From assembly GCF_016786325.1 (NCBI RefSeq), contig NZ_JADWYU010000091.1:1-58559 (forward strand): 58,559 nt of DNA, in the 5' to 3' direction. Position numbers and translations under genes: made by a program. This stretch comes from Frankia nepalensis. GTDB lineage: Bacteria > Actinomycetota > Actinomycetes > Frankiales > Frankiaceae. The notes beneath the pieces were generated by a model. It had not been told where the DNA came from, ran no database searches, and saw only the letters and a list, made by a program, of their open reading frames with translations. This document shows positions 8,861 through 16,471 of the stretch, in pieces (within the stretch, counting starts at the first letter, position 1; every line of letters begins with the position of its first letter).

Positions 8861-8891
8861 CCGCCGCCGCCCGCCGGGCGACCGGCGGCGG
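8861..8891 (+). promoter_or_regulatory. GC-rich hairpin between pstA and pstB
   Basis: Arms CCGCCGCCG (8861-8869) and CGGCGGCGG (8883-8891) enclose a 13-nt loop just after the pstA stop. No T-run follows. It could be a processing or partial-termination site that sets a lower or different level for pstB; this is inference. Confidence 0.35.
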
Positions 8892-8967
8892 CCCGGCCCC
8901 GGCCCTGTCACGGGACCGTCATGACCAGCCCGCACCTCCGCACCCTTCGCGAAGGACAGCCATAGCC

Positions 8968-9894
8968 ATGGACAATTCCCCGTCAGCGGACGACGCGCCG
9001 ACGTCGGCCGACGCGCCCCAGCCGGCGGCCACGGGCTCCGGCCTGGCCGACCCGGCGCTGCACCTGGACACCCCCACCCGCGCCGGGCGGCGCGAGATTC
9101 CCGAGCAGCCGAAGGACCCCGTCATGCTGCTGCGTGACGTCGCCGTCTACTACGGCGGTTTTCGCGCGGTGAAGGACGTGAACCTCGACTTCGGCCGCCG
9201 CGAGATCACCGCCCTGATTGGGCCGTCCGGCTGCGGGAAGAGCACCGTCCTGCGCTGCCTCAACCGGATGAACGACCTGGTCCGCGGCGCGCGCGTCGCG
9301 GGTTCGATCACCTACCACGACCAGGATCTGTACGGCCCGAAGGTCGACCCGATCGTCGTGCGGCGCAGCATCGGCATGGTCTTCCAGAAGCCCAACCCCT
9401 TCCCGAAGTCGATCTACGACAACATCGCCTACGGGCCGCGGGTGACCGGGATGAAGCCGGGGAGCATGGACGAGCTCGTCGAGCAGGCGCTACGCGGCGC
9501 GGCACTGTGGGACGAGGTCAAGGACAAACTCAAGCAGAACGCCTACTCCCTGTCGGGCGGGCAGCAGCAACGGCTGTGCATCGCGCGCTGCATCGCCGTC
9601 AACCCCGACGTGATCCTCATGGACGAGCCCTGCTCCGCGCTCGACCCGATCGCCACTGCGCGCATCGAGGACCTGATGATCGAACTCGCCGACCGGTACA
9701 CGATCATCATCGTCACCCACAACATGCAGCAGGCCGCCCGAGTCGCCGACCGCACCGCGTTCTTCACCGCGGAGGCCGACGCGACCACCGGCGAACGCAC
9801 CGGGCTGCTGGTCGAGTACGACCGGACCGGCGCCATGTTCCACAACCCGCGCGACCGCCGGACCGAGGACTACATCAGTGGCCGCTTCGGCTGA
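8968..9894 (+). CDS. pstB: Phosphate ABC transporter ATP-binding protein PstB
   Basis: A 308-aa ABC ATPase that powers PstSCA. Walker A is GPSGCGKST, the signature is LSGGQQQRL, Walker B is [13 protein letters not shown] and the switch His is in [16 protein letters not shown]. The nucleotide-binding domain begins around residue 50 ([13 protein letters not shown]), so the first 50 residues, rich in Pro, Ala and Asp, are a longer lead than the roughly 250-aa family norm. The chosen ATG has GAAGGA about 11 nt upstream. An internal start near 9124 would give the usual length but has no clear ribosome binding site. Confidence 0.95.
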   Translation: MDNSPSADDAPTSADAPQPAATGSGLADPALHLDTPTRAGRREIPEQPKDPVMLLRDVAVYYGGFRAVKDVNLDFGRREITALIGPSGCGKSTVLRCLNRMNDLVRGARVAGSITYHDQDLYGPKVDPIVVRRSIGMVFQKPNPFPKSIYDNIAYGPRVTGMKPGSMDELVEQALRGAALWDEVKDKLKQNAYSLSGGQQQRLCIARCIAVNPDVILMDEPCSALDPIATARIEDLMIELADRYTIIIVTHNMQQAARVADRTAFFTAEADATTGERTGLLVEYDRTGAMFHNPRDRRTEDYISGRFG

Positions 9895-10045
9895 CGCCAA
9901 CCGCATCCTTCGCGCGGGCGGAGCCCGCCCTGCTCGACCGAGCCCACGCGTTGGCCGGCGAGCCGACGAGGCGGCCTGGGCGGGCCGAACGGCGCCGCCC
10001 GGGCCGTTCGGCCAGGTCGTGACGCGGGAGAGGAGACCTGACCCG

Positions 10046-10930
10046 GTGCCCCAGATATCCGCGCGGCCAGCGGACGACGCCCGCCCGGCAGTCCGGCCAG
10101 TGATCGAGCCGGCGACCCATGCGGGCGCCGGCGGAAGTCCCACCCACGCGCCCGCCAGGCACCTGGGCGCGGGCCCCGCCCCGCGCGCGGTGACACCGCC
10201 GGGCGGAAGGGAGGTTTCCCTGGACGCGAGCCGTGGGGACGACCCCGAAACAGGCACCATACTGATCGCCGACGGGACCATCACCGAGGACACTCTGGCC
10301 ACACTTCGGCAGGCGGGCGCCCAGGTGGCCATCGCCCGTGACGGGGCCAGCGCGCTGTTGGAAGTCGGTCGCCTCGAACCCGAACTGCTCCTCGTCCGCG
10401 CCGCCCTGCCGATTCTCGACGGAGTCGCGGTCATCAGGGCAGTCAGGGCCCGCTACGACCGTGAGACCCTGCCGATCGTGCTCGCCGTCGGGCCCGACGA
10501 GGGCGCACAAGCGGCGGCGGGGCTTGAAGCCGGCGCCAACTCGTGCGTCGCCTGGCCCCACGGAGTCATGGACATCCTCGGCACGGCGCACGCCTCTCGC
10601 GTCGAGGATGCCCAACGAACTGACGAGCCACCGGCGATCCTGCGCGCGGGCCCCATCACGATGGACGTCGCCGGACACGACGTCCGGGTCCACCAACGCC
10701 CGATCCACCTGCCACGCCGCGAGTTCGACGTTCTGCGGATCCTTCTCGAGAACATCGGCCGGGTAGTCACGAAGGAAACACTGGGCGAGCTCGCCTGGGG
10801 AACCGCCGAGACCGAGTCCAACACGATCGCGGTACACGTCCGCCGGATCCGCCTGCGGATCGGGGACACGGGCAAGCCCCAGCTCATCGAGTCCATCCGG
10901 GGCATCGGCTACCGCGTCCGCCGCGAATGA
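10046..10930 (+). CDS. OmpR/PhoB-type regulator with degenerate receiver
   Basis: A 294-aa winged-helix regulator. The C-terminal DNA-binding domain is intact (LPRREFDVLRILLENIGRVV, then NTIAVHVRRIRLRIGD and IESIRGIGYRVRRE). The receiver-like domain is not: the phosphoacceptor Asp is replaced by Arg (R118 in LLLVRAALP), the acidic pair is reduced to IADGT, the conserved Thr is Val, and the switch Lys is Trp (VAWPHG). It cannot be phosphorylated in the normal way. GTG 10046 is chosen because GAGAGGAG lies about 10 nt upstream; the frame is open back to 9878 inside pstB, but that lead is low complexity. It follows pstB and is likely in the operon. Confidence 0.85.
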   Translation: MPQISARPADDARPAVRPVIEPATHAGAGGSPTHAPARHLGAGPAPRAVTPPGGREVSLDASRGDDPETGTILIADGTITEDTLATLRQAGAQVAIARDGASALLEVGRLEPELLLVRAALPILDGVAVIRAVRARYDRETLPIVLAVGPDEGAQAAAGLEAGANSCVAWPHGVMDILGTAHASRVEDAQRTDEPPAILRAGPITMDVAGHDVRVHQRPIHLPRREFDVLRILLENIGRVVTKETLGELAWGTAETESNTIAVHVRRIRLRIGDTGKPQLIESIRGIGYRVRRE

Positions 10931-10950
10931 TGAACCTTCGATGAACGGAC
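10929..10950 (-). promoter_or_regulatory. Second PHO-box-like direct repeat
   Basis: Read on the minus strand, two units GTTCATCGAAG and GTTCATCATTC stand in tandem with an 11-nt period (GATGAAC at 10929-10935 and 10940-10946 on the plus strand). It overlaps the end of the regulator gene and lies about 80-100 nt before the first ArsR gene. The layout resembles the site before pstS. Confidence 0.35.
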
Positions 10951-11014
10951 ATAAAACCAAGCCGAAACGCGGCGAAGAATCAAGGTGGCGCGGCGAAAAG
11001 TCCCATGCGCTCGC

Positions 11015-11020
11015 TAGTGT
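11015..11020 (+). promoter_or_regulatory. -10 element of a leaderless ArsR promoter
   Basis: TAGTGT is followed by 6 nt and then the GTG start at 11027. This spacing is typical of leaderless actinobacterial transcripts. No ribosome binding site precedes the gene, which agrees. Confidence 0.4.
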
Positions 11021-11026
11021 GTACGT

Positions 11027-11395
11027 GTGGCGGCGCTCGACGGGACTCCTTCCCACCCCGATATCGTCACCACCCAGCCCCCGGTCGATGACTGTGGGCC
11101 ATCGCTGTCCGCCAAGCCGTTGCCGCGCGACGACGCGGACCGCTTGGCGGAGACCCTCAAGGCCATCGCGCACCCCGCCCGGCTGCAGCTGCTGAGCCTC
11201 ATCATGGCCAGCGAGAACGGCGAGGCGTGCGTCTGCGATCTCATCGAGCCGGTCGGCCTCTCGCAGCCCACCGTCAGCCACCACCTCAAGCTGCTCACAA
11301 ACGCCGGCCTGGTCACCCGCTCCCAACGCGGCCAGTGGGCCTGGTTCGCCGTCGTCCCCGAGCGTCTTCGCGAGATCCGCGCCGTCCTGCAGTGA
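11027..11395 (+). CDS. ArsR-family metalloregulator-like repressor
   Basis: A 122-aa ArsR/SmtB winged-helix protein. The N-terminal 35 residues are variable; the fold starts at DDADRLAETLKAIAHPARLQLL. The segment GEACVCDLIEPVGLSQPTVSHHLKLL holds the CVC metal-binding pair of ArsR-type sensors at the start of the recognition region, and LVTRSQRGQWAWFAVVPERL is the beta-wing. Such proteins leave DNA when they bind arsenite or related soft metals. No ars resistance genes follow; instead a second, more divergent relative lies 83 nt downstream. The GTG at 11027 fits a leaderless start. Confidence 0.85.
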   Translation: MAALDGTPSHPDIVTTQPPVDDCGPSLSAKPLPRDDADRLAETLKAIAHPARLQLLSLIMASENGEACVCDLIEPVGLSQPTVSHHLKLLTNAGLVTRSQRGQWAWFAVVPERLREIRAVLQ

Positions 11396-11478
11396 TCGAG
11401 CGGCCGGCCGGGTCGACAGGTGATCGGCCGGCGCGACGCGGTCTTCCTTGGCATGGCTGTAGATGCGAATATTGAAAC

Positions 11479-11886
11479 ATGTCGATGCGCGGCGAGAGTC
11501 GATGCGCCCCGTCCACCCTCCACGACCGGCCCGAAGCGCCGGCCCTCGCTGCTCCCCTGAGCGCACCGCGCTACGCGCTCGTCTCCCACCGCTCACCGGA
11601 GGCGGTCGCCGAGGCGCTCCAGACGCTGGCCCACGGCCCGTCGCTCCGGTTGTTCACCACATTGCGAGCCCACGGCGACGAGATCTGTGGCTGCCACATC
11701 GCTGATCTCCTCGCCGACCTCGGCCAGGACCGCGACCTGTACCTGACCAGGCTGGCGACCGCCGGCCTGCTCCAGATGATCTGGTGCGATGGCAACATCT
11801 ACTACCGGGCGCTGCGTCCCGGCGATGTCCTCGCCGCGCTCGCACCGGCATACGTCAAGCCAGCGGGGATGGCCACCTCCAGCTGA
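11479..11886 (+). CDS. Divergent ArsR-like regulator
   Basis: A 135-aa protein with the ArsR architecture. SPEAVAEALQTLAHGPSLRL is the first helix pair and ICGCHIADLL keeps a Cys-x-Cys in the position used by metal sensors. The recognition helix region (LGQDRDLYLTRLATAGLL) departs from the usual SQPTVSHHL pattern, and the wing is MIWCDGNIYYRAL with another Cys. A GAATAT hexamer 6 nt before the ATG at 11479 suggests a leaderless start. It is probably a paralogue of the upstream gene with altered DNA specificity; metal binding is untested. Confidence 0.65.
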   Translation: MSMRGESRCAPSTLHDRPEAPALAAPLSAPRYALVSHRSPEAVAEALQTLAHGPSLRLFTTLRAHGDEICGCHIADLLADLGQDRDLYLTRLATAGLLQMIWCDGNIYYRALRPGDVLAALAPAYVKPAGMATSS

Positions 11887-11949
11887 CGCCTTCCAGTCCA
11901 GGCCTTGGCCAGCATGCGGTGAGTCGGCGTGTCAGTGCAGGATCTCCTG

Positions 11950-12081
11950 TCAACAGGCGCCCCCCGCCGCAGCCCGCCCCCCGCCACAGCCGCGTGACTC
12001 GCCGGCGGCCCGTCGGGCGGCGGCGCGGCCGCGCTGGTGCAGCCCGAGAAACACCACCGCCAGGACGGCCAGGGCGATCAC
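11950..12081 (-). CDS. Possible small membrane protein with Cys-Gly-rich tail
   Basis: A frame too short for routine calling encodes a single hydrophobic helix (VIALAVLAVVFLGLH), a basic stretch (QRGRAAARRAAGE) and a tail with CGGG and a final Cys before the TGA. The layout recalls small FeoB-associated Cys-rich membrane proteins, but no FeoB is nearby. The only usable start is the GTG at 12081, without a clear ribosome binding site; the frame is open further upstream. The region up to 12599 has no other gene that I can support apart from the tandem repeat. Confidence 0.25.
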   Translation of the reverse strand: MIALAVLAVVFLGLHQRGRAAARRAAGESRGCGGGRAAAGGAC

Positions 12082-12516
12082 CGCGGCGACGAGCGTCTGG
12101 TTGACCGCGGCAGCCCACGGATCAGCAGGAGCACCAGCGTCGACACCATGCCGTCATGATCCCTGCCGCGCCATCTGCCCAGCTCAGCGGCCCTGACCGT
12201 CCAGTTGCACCCCACAGGGTCAAGGCCGATCTGAAGCGGTTCAAGGCATTCATCGAGAACCGCTGAACCGGGCTGTCGCGCCGCGAGGAGTCATCCTGTG
12301 GTGCGGCCGATTTTTCTGGCGTCGACTCAACGACCGCCCCGGGTCCGACGAGTCCGCGCAACTCCGGGGGCCTGTTGTGTCGGCGACCGCGGTGGCGATG
12401 TGGAGATCGCGCAGGTCCGTGAGGATCGGAGCGGGTGGATCCGCGGCGAGCGTCGTGAGCGCGGCGTCGCGCCCGGGCTGGGATCTGCCGGGCGCAGTCA
12501 CCTGCTGAGGGGTCGG

Positions 12517-12593
12517 GCGCACCGGCACTGCGCACCGGCACTGCGCACCGGCACTGCGCACCGGCACTGCGCACCGGCACTGCGCACCGGCAC
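12517..12593. repeat. 13-bp minisatellite, about six copies
   Basis: Five perfect copies of GCGCACCGGCACT starting at 12517, 12530, 12543, 12556 and 12569, then a sixth lacking only its last base. There are no spacers, so it is not a CRISPR. It ends 7 nt before the 3' end of the methyltransferase gene. It is likely to vary in copy number between isolates. Confidence 0.95.
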
Positions 12594-12599
12594 GCCGCG

Positions 12600-13406
12600 C
12601 TACCGGCGCTCTTCGTCCCTCCGCTCCTCGAGGGTCGGTCCCGGGAGACGCCAGAACACCGCCCACTGGTCGATCCGCGTCAGGGGCGCGGTGACGCCGT
12701 GCGCGGCGCGGTAGTCGTGGACCGCCGCACGGCAGGCCGGGATCTGGTAGTCATCGATGATCACGAATCCGCCCGGTGACACCTTCGGGTACAGGTTGTC
12801 CAGCGCATCCATGGTCGACTCGTACAGGTCACCGTCGAGCCTGAGCACCGCGATCCGCTCGATCGGCGCGGTGGGCAGGGTGTCGCGGAACCATCCCTTC
12901 AGGAACCGGACCTGGTCGTCGAGCAGCCCGTAGACGCCGAAGTTGGCCCGCACCTGCTCGAGCGGGACGGCCAACACGGCGTTGGCCAGGTGCAGCCGGG
13001 TCTCCTGGTCGCTGGGGTGGCTGTCCGGCCCGCTGACCGGCATCCCCTCGAACGAGTCGCACACCCACACCAGCCGGTCGGTCACCCCGTAGGCGCGCAG
13101 GACCGCGCGCATGAAGATCGACGTGCCGCCACGCCAGACCCCCGTCTCGACCAGGTCGCCGGGAACGCCCTCCATGATCGCCGTGGCGGCGCATTCCTGG
13201 ACGTTGTCCAGCCGGGCGAGCCCCACCATCGTGTGCGCGACGGTCGGCCAGTCCTGGCCGGTGGCCCGCTGGTCGCCGTCGAACGCCGCCCCTGTCCCGG
13301 AGACGGGCGGGTCCTGGTAGATCGTGTTCGTGAGGATCCGCTTCATCAGGTCGAGGTAGTCCTCATTCCCGGCCCCATGCGCGGTCAGCGGGCTCACCAA
13401 GGTCAC
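12600..13406 (-). CDS. TylF/MycF-type O-methyltransferase
   Basis: A 268-aa SAM-dependent methyltransferase of the macrocin O-methyltransferase family. Family marks are YLDLMKRILTNTIYQDPP near the N-terminus, the SAM loop DLVETGVWRGGTSIFMRAVL, VWVCDSFEGMP, the metal-site region LRLDGDLYESTMDALDNLYP and VSPGGFVIIDDYQIPACR. Such enzymes methylate sugar hydroxyls in natural products. The frame is open up to 13613, but the extra 69 residues are Arg/Ser-rich and unlike the family, so the GTG at 13406 is chosen. No glycosyltransferase or biosynthetic cluster is nearby, so the substrate is unknown. A 49-aa membrane peptide gene lies upstream in the same direction. Confidence 0.85.
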   Translation of the reverse strand: MTLVSPLTAHGAGNEDYLDLMKRILTNTIYQDPPVSGTGAAFDGDQRATGQDWPTVAHTMVGLARLDNVQECAATAIMEGVPGDLVETGVWRGGTSIFMRAVLRAYGVTDRLVWVCDSFEGMPVSGPDSHPSDQETRLHLANAVLAVPLEQVRANFGVYGLLDDQVRFLKGWFRDTLPTAPIERIAVLRLDGDLYESTMDALDNLYPKVSPGGFVIIDDYQIPACRAAVHDYRAAHGVTAPLTRIDQWAVFWRLPGPTLEERRDEERR

Positions 13407-13643
13407 GTCGTCGTCCCATCTCGCGGCCACGGCCACGGCCACGGCTCGGCTGCTCCTCTCGCGGGAACTCCCCGGATAGTTCGATCCTGGCCGGTGTCCT
13501 CGCGGCTCGCGACCGAAGTCGGTCCTCTGGAACCGAGATGCGGCAGCCGGTCGTCGCGACAGCCGCCATGCCTCGGGCCGGCTCGACGCGACTGTGCCCC
13601 AGGCAGCGCCCACCCGGACGGCGGTCCGGGTGGGCGCCGGGAG

Positions 13644-13793
13644 TCAGATCATGGTGCTGGTCGACGTCTGGCATCCCGCCGTCGTGGCGCCCGTACCCGT
13701 GTGCAGCGCGGCCGGCCCTCCTACAAGGACGGTCGCCAGGAGAACGACAACCCAGAGGGGAATCGGGTCTTGCTTCGGGTCTTGTTTAGGCAT
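13644..13793 (-). CDS. Small membrane peptide, unrecognised
   Basis: A 49-aa ORF starting with ATG at 13793. The N-terminus repeats a short motif (MPKQDPKQDPIP), followed by one transmembrane helix (LWVVVLLATVLVGGPAAL) and a Thr/Gly/Ser-rich tail with one Cys (GATTAGCQTSTSTMI). AGAGG lies about 8 nt before the ATG, a good ribosome binding site. The codons use G/C less strictly than neighbours in the first ten positions (AAA, CAA). It lies 238 nt upstream of the methyltransferase gene on the same strand. I do not recognise a family; a small signalling, toxin-like or modified peptide are all possible. Confidence 0.5.
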   Translation of the reverse strand: MPKQDPKQDPIPLWVVVLLATVLVGGPAALHTGTGATTAGCQTSTSTMI

Positions 13794-13809
13794 AGATCTA
13801 CCTCTTTGT

Positions 13810-13858
13810 CCTCATACCGAGACTTTTAAGTGAGGCGCGCGGTTCCGGTTACCGCCGG
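13810..13858. repeat. Duplicated leader element, copy 1
   Basis: CCTCATACCGAG (13810-13821) and CCGGTTACCGCCGG (13845-13858) both recur exactly about 200 nt away at 14011-14022 and 14044-14057, in the same order and with nearly the same spacing (35 against 33 nt between starts). Copy 1 lies in the leader of the 49-aa peptide gene. Read on the minus strand, the first block contains GGTATGAGGA. Confidence 0.6.
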
Positions 13859-13928
13859 ACTGCAACCGCTCGCTTGAGTCACATCCTGTCCGCAGACGAG
13901 CACATTGGGTAGCCACCGGAAGTAACCA

Positions 13929-13947
13929 TCTGTGGACTAGTCACAGA
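13929..13947. promoter_or_regulatory. Inverted repeat TCTGTG-N7-CACAGA
   Basis: Arms TCTGTG and CACAGA flank GACTAGT, itself containing the palindrome ACTAGT. It lies about 135 nt upstream of the 49-aa peptide gene on the minus strand, between the two duplicated leader elements. Operator-like, target unknown. The rest of 13860-13998 shows nothing else. Confidence 0.3.
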
Positions 13948-13998
13948 CATAGCGTGCAGACGGGTGGCGTTTGATCGCCGATCCCCTTACGCTGCGCG

Positions 13999-14267
13999 TC
14001 AGCCGTCGTTCCTCATACCGAGCGGTTCAGGCGGCCACAGCCCCCGGTTACCGCCGGGGGCTGTCGCCTGTCGAGGCGGCGTCTCGGTCCCGTCGCGGTC
14101 GAACTTCAGCTGGAGATGCGCGGCGAGCAGGTAGATGTCGCGGACGGCATCGTCGTTCGCCCAGCCGCGCGCGCGGCACCCCGGCACAGCCGCGCGATCT
14201 CCGCGTCGAGCGCGTCCGCCTCGGGGCCGAGCGGCGGCGGCGACATGTTCGTCGTGTCCGTGCTCAC
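13999..14267 (-). pseudogene. Frameshifted small gene
   Basis: From a GTG at 14267, with AGGAGG 11 nt upstream, one frame encodes SPPPLGPEADALDAEIARLCRGAAR. Good coding character then moves to another frame, which continues GWANDDAVRDIYLLAAHLQ and ends GMRNDG with a TGA at 13999. The switch falls in a run of alternating G and C near 14170-14180; removing one GC unit would rejoin the frames. Either a slippage mutation or a sequence error explains this. The intact product would be a helical protein of about 88 aa of unknown function. Confidence 0.5.
14011..14064. repeat. Duplicated leader element, copy 2, with 11-bp stem
   Basis: Contains CCTCATACCGAG (14011-14022) and CCGGTTACCGCCGG (14044-14057), the partners of 13810-13858. 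The second block is embedded in a perfect stem: ACAGCCCCCGG (14037-14047), loop TTACCG, CCGGGGGCTGT (14054-14064). On the minus strand this lies at the 3' end of the frameshifted small gene. The remaining sequence up to 14653 contains no gene I can support. Confidence 0.6.
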
Positions 14268-14653
14268 CGGGCCAGCCAGCCTCCTTGGCTCCTGAGGGGG
14301 CTCCTGAGGGACGTGCCGCGCGCGGCGGCCGCCCCGCGCCGGCGCTGGTCGAGTTCAGGTGACGCCAGTCAGGTTCCAGCGGCGATCCCCTCGGCGCCGC
14401 CGCGCGGAGCGTGACCCTCGCGGCCGAGCCCGCTGGGACGTGATACGCGTACCTGCCCGTTCCAGCGGCCAGCGCGCCGCGCGGACTCGCGAACGCGGTC
14501 CCACGCCGCAACGATGATCGTCGCCGTGGGGCGCGAGAAGCAGCCCCACGGCGACGCGTCACACGCTCACGCCGGACGGTCCGACCAGCCTTCCGACCGG
14601 CCGGCGCGACAGCGCCTGCGTGACGACTGCCGAACGCCGTTGGCGATCACCGT

Positions 14654-16471
14654 TCAGAACTGGACGGAACTGTAGTCATCGAGGCAGGAGTAGACGAATG
14701 TGGCGGGGGTCCGGGCGTTGAACGTCATCGTTCCGGCATAGGTGGCGCCGGTGCTGGACCTGCGGGACACCTCGAGCGTCACCGTCGGCTTGACCGTGCC
14801 GCCGGACGTCCGCAGGCACGAGGTCGCGGGGTCGCGCAGGTCCGACCTGCCGGCGGCGGCAAAGCGGATGACGGTCTGGCCGCCGACGGACCGTACGTCG
14901 AGGATGTTGGCGAAGTAGTCCCTGCTGTAGACGGAGACCGCGCGGGACGGGACCGCGGCGGTGCCGAGCGCGACGGTGGAGTAGTCGCTCGCGCACGAAT
15001 ACGTGAAGCCGTACGAGCCGGGCGCGGCGAGCGCGAACGTCAGAGTTCCCGTATAGCGGCCGGGGCTGTTGGTCGACAGCGTGCTCTGCACGGGGAACAG
15101 CCGACGCGATGTCGATCCGTCCGACACCGTCACGCAGGAGGTCTCCGGCTTGCGGAGGTCGTTCCGCCCGGACGCGTCGAAGTCGACGTGGAGCAGGAAC
15201 CCGTCCGGGCGGACCGCCCGGATCGCCGCGCGGTACTCGTCGCTGTACCGCGACGTGCCGAGCTGCGTGGCCTGGAAGGTGGAAGGACCCGATGAGGGAG
15301 CCGGTGCGCCGCCGCCGAGCTGGTCCAGGTAGCTGATGAGCGCGTCGGTGGCATGGTTCAGGCTGACGTCGCCCTTGTAGAGACGGCCGTGTGAGCAGCT
15401 CGCGGCGGCCTCGACGGCGGCGAGGTAGGCGACCAGCCCCGGTGTCAGGTTCCCGGACAGGATGCCGTCGAAGGTGTTGTCATCCAGCACCGCCATCTGG
15501 CCGATGCCCGCCGCGAGCGCGGCCAGCGCCGACTTGCTCCAGCCCAGGGCGACAGCCGCGGTCAGGAGAGAGTCGCTGGTGATGGTGCAAGCGTCCGTCC
15601 GGAGGGAAACCTTCACGCCTCGCGGCTGCGGTTCCCTCGGGTTCATCGGGAGATAGCCGTGCGCGGAGCTCACCGGCACGATGCCGTCGCTGCTCAGCGG
15701 GATGTCGTAGAGGTGGAACGGGCCCAGCGTTCGGCGCACCGTGGCGGAACCGGCGATCGCGGTCAACGGCACCGAGGCCGGCAGGTAGGACGGCAGCGTG
15801 CTGGCGCAGGCGTCGGGCATGTTCGCGCCGCCGTTCGGATGTGGGCCCAGGCAGACCTGGGCGTCCGAACCGGGCGGCGGAACCTCGGTCGAGCCGTGCT
15901 GGTGAAGGTCCTGCCAGAACCCGGCCGCCCAGGTCTCGCCGAACGGGGAGCCGAGATAGGGCGTGGCGAAGGTGACGACCCCGCCGAGCAGTTCGGCGGC
16001 CCCCGCCCGCCTGGCGGCGTACAGCGTCGCCAGGCCGCCCATCGAGTGCGCGACGACGAGGACCTTCCCGTCGCCGCCGTAGGTCGCCGACACGGCGGCG
16101 AGGTATTTGGCGAGGCAGCCCGCGACCGCGTCCGCGCTCGCCCACGTCGTTCGGTGCGCGCCGTAGTCGAAGTAGTAAGGGGTGATCCGGTTGCCTGTGC
16201 GGGCCGTGAGCGCCTTTCCGGTTTCCTTCAGCGCGCCGCCATCCGCCATCCAGCCGTGCACGAAGACCACCGGCCGGGTGCCGTCCGCCGGTCGCGTCGA
16301 CGGCGAGGTCGAGCGCGACGAGCAGGCAGACGACGAGGCCTGGGCGGGGGCGGCCGGTGCCCCGGTCACCGCCAGCACGGTGAGAACCGCGGCGCCCAAC
16401 GCGACCAGCCGGACGGCCGTCCCACAGCGGGCACGGCCGCGCCGGCCCGCTGGGCCCGCCGTCGCGGTCAT
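14654..16471 (-). CDS. Secreted lipase/esterase with duplicated C-terminal domain
   Basis: A 605-aa exported alpha/beta hydrolase. A Sec signal peptide ends near residue 45 (VTGAPAAPAQA). The oxyanion segment is VVFVHGWMADGG and the nucleophile is Ser143 in VVAHSMGGLATL, as in triacylglycerol lipases. From about residue 405 two copies of a roughly 95-aa domain follow: each has a DLR-x-P-x-TSC segment, a Y-x-GT-(L/M)-TF strand and a Y-(S/T)-C-x-x-DYS motif, giving paired cysteines. I do not recognise that domain; surface binding is a guess. The ATG overlaps the TGA of the upstream lipoprotein gene by 4 nt, so both are one transcription unit. Confidence 0.85.
   Translation of the reverse strand: MTATAGPAGRRGRARCGTAVRLVALGAAVLTVLAVTGAPAAPAQASSSACSSRSTSPSTRPADGTRPVVFVHGWMADGGALKETGKALTARTGNRITPYYFDYGAHRTTWASADAVAGCLAKYLAAVSATYGGDGKVLVVAHSMGGLATLYAARRAGAAELLGGVVTFATPYLGSPFGETWAAGFWQDLHQHGSTEVPPPGSDAQVCLGPHPNGGANMPDACASTLPSYLPASVPLTAIAGSATVRRTLGPFHLYDIPLSSDGIVPVSSAHGYLPMNPREPQPRGVKVSLRTDACTITSDSLLTAAVALGWSKSALAALAAGIGQMAVLDDNTFDGILSGNLTPGLVAYLAAVEAAASCSHGRLYKGDVSLNHATDALISYLDQLGGGAPAPSSGPSTFQATQLGTSRYSDEYRAAIRAVRPDGFLLHVDFDASGRNDLRKPETSCVTVSDGSTSRRLFPVQSTLSTNSPGRYTGTLTFALAAPGSYGFTYSCASDYSTVALGTAAVPSRAVSVYSRDYFANILDVRSVGGQTVIRFAAAGRSDLRDPATSCLRTSGGTVKPTVTLEVSRRSSTGATYAGTMTFNARTPATFVYSCLDDYSSVQF

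Noticed and set aside
12517-12593. Tandem repeat as a CRISPR array
   Set aside because: Units abut directly with no spacers and there are no cas genes.
13407-13613. N-terminal extension of the methyltransferase to 13613
   Set aside because: The added residues are Arg/Ser-rich and unlike the TylF family; a GTG at 13406 gives the usual length.
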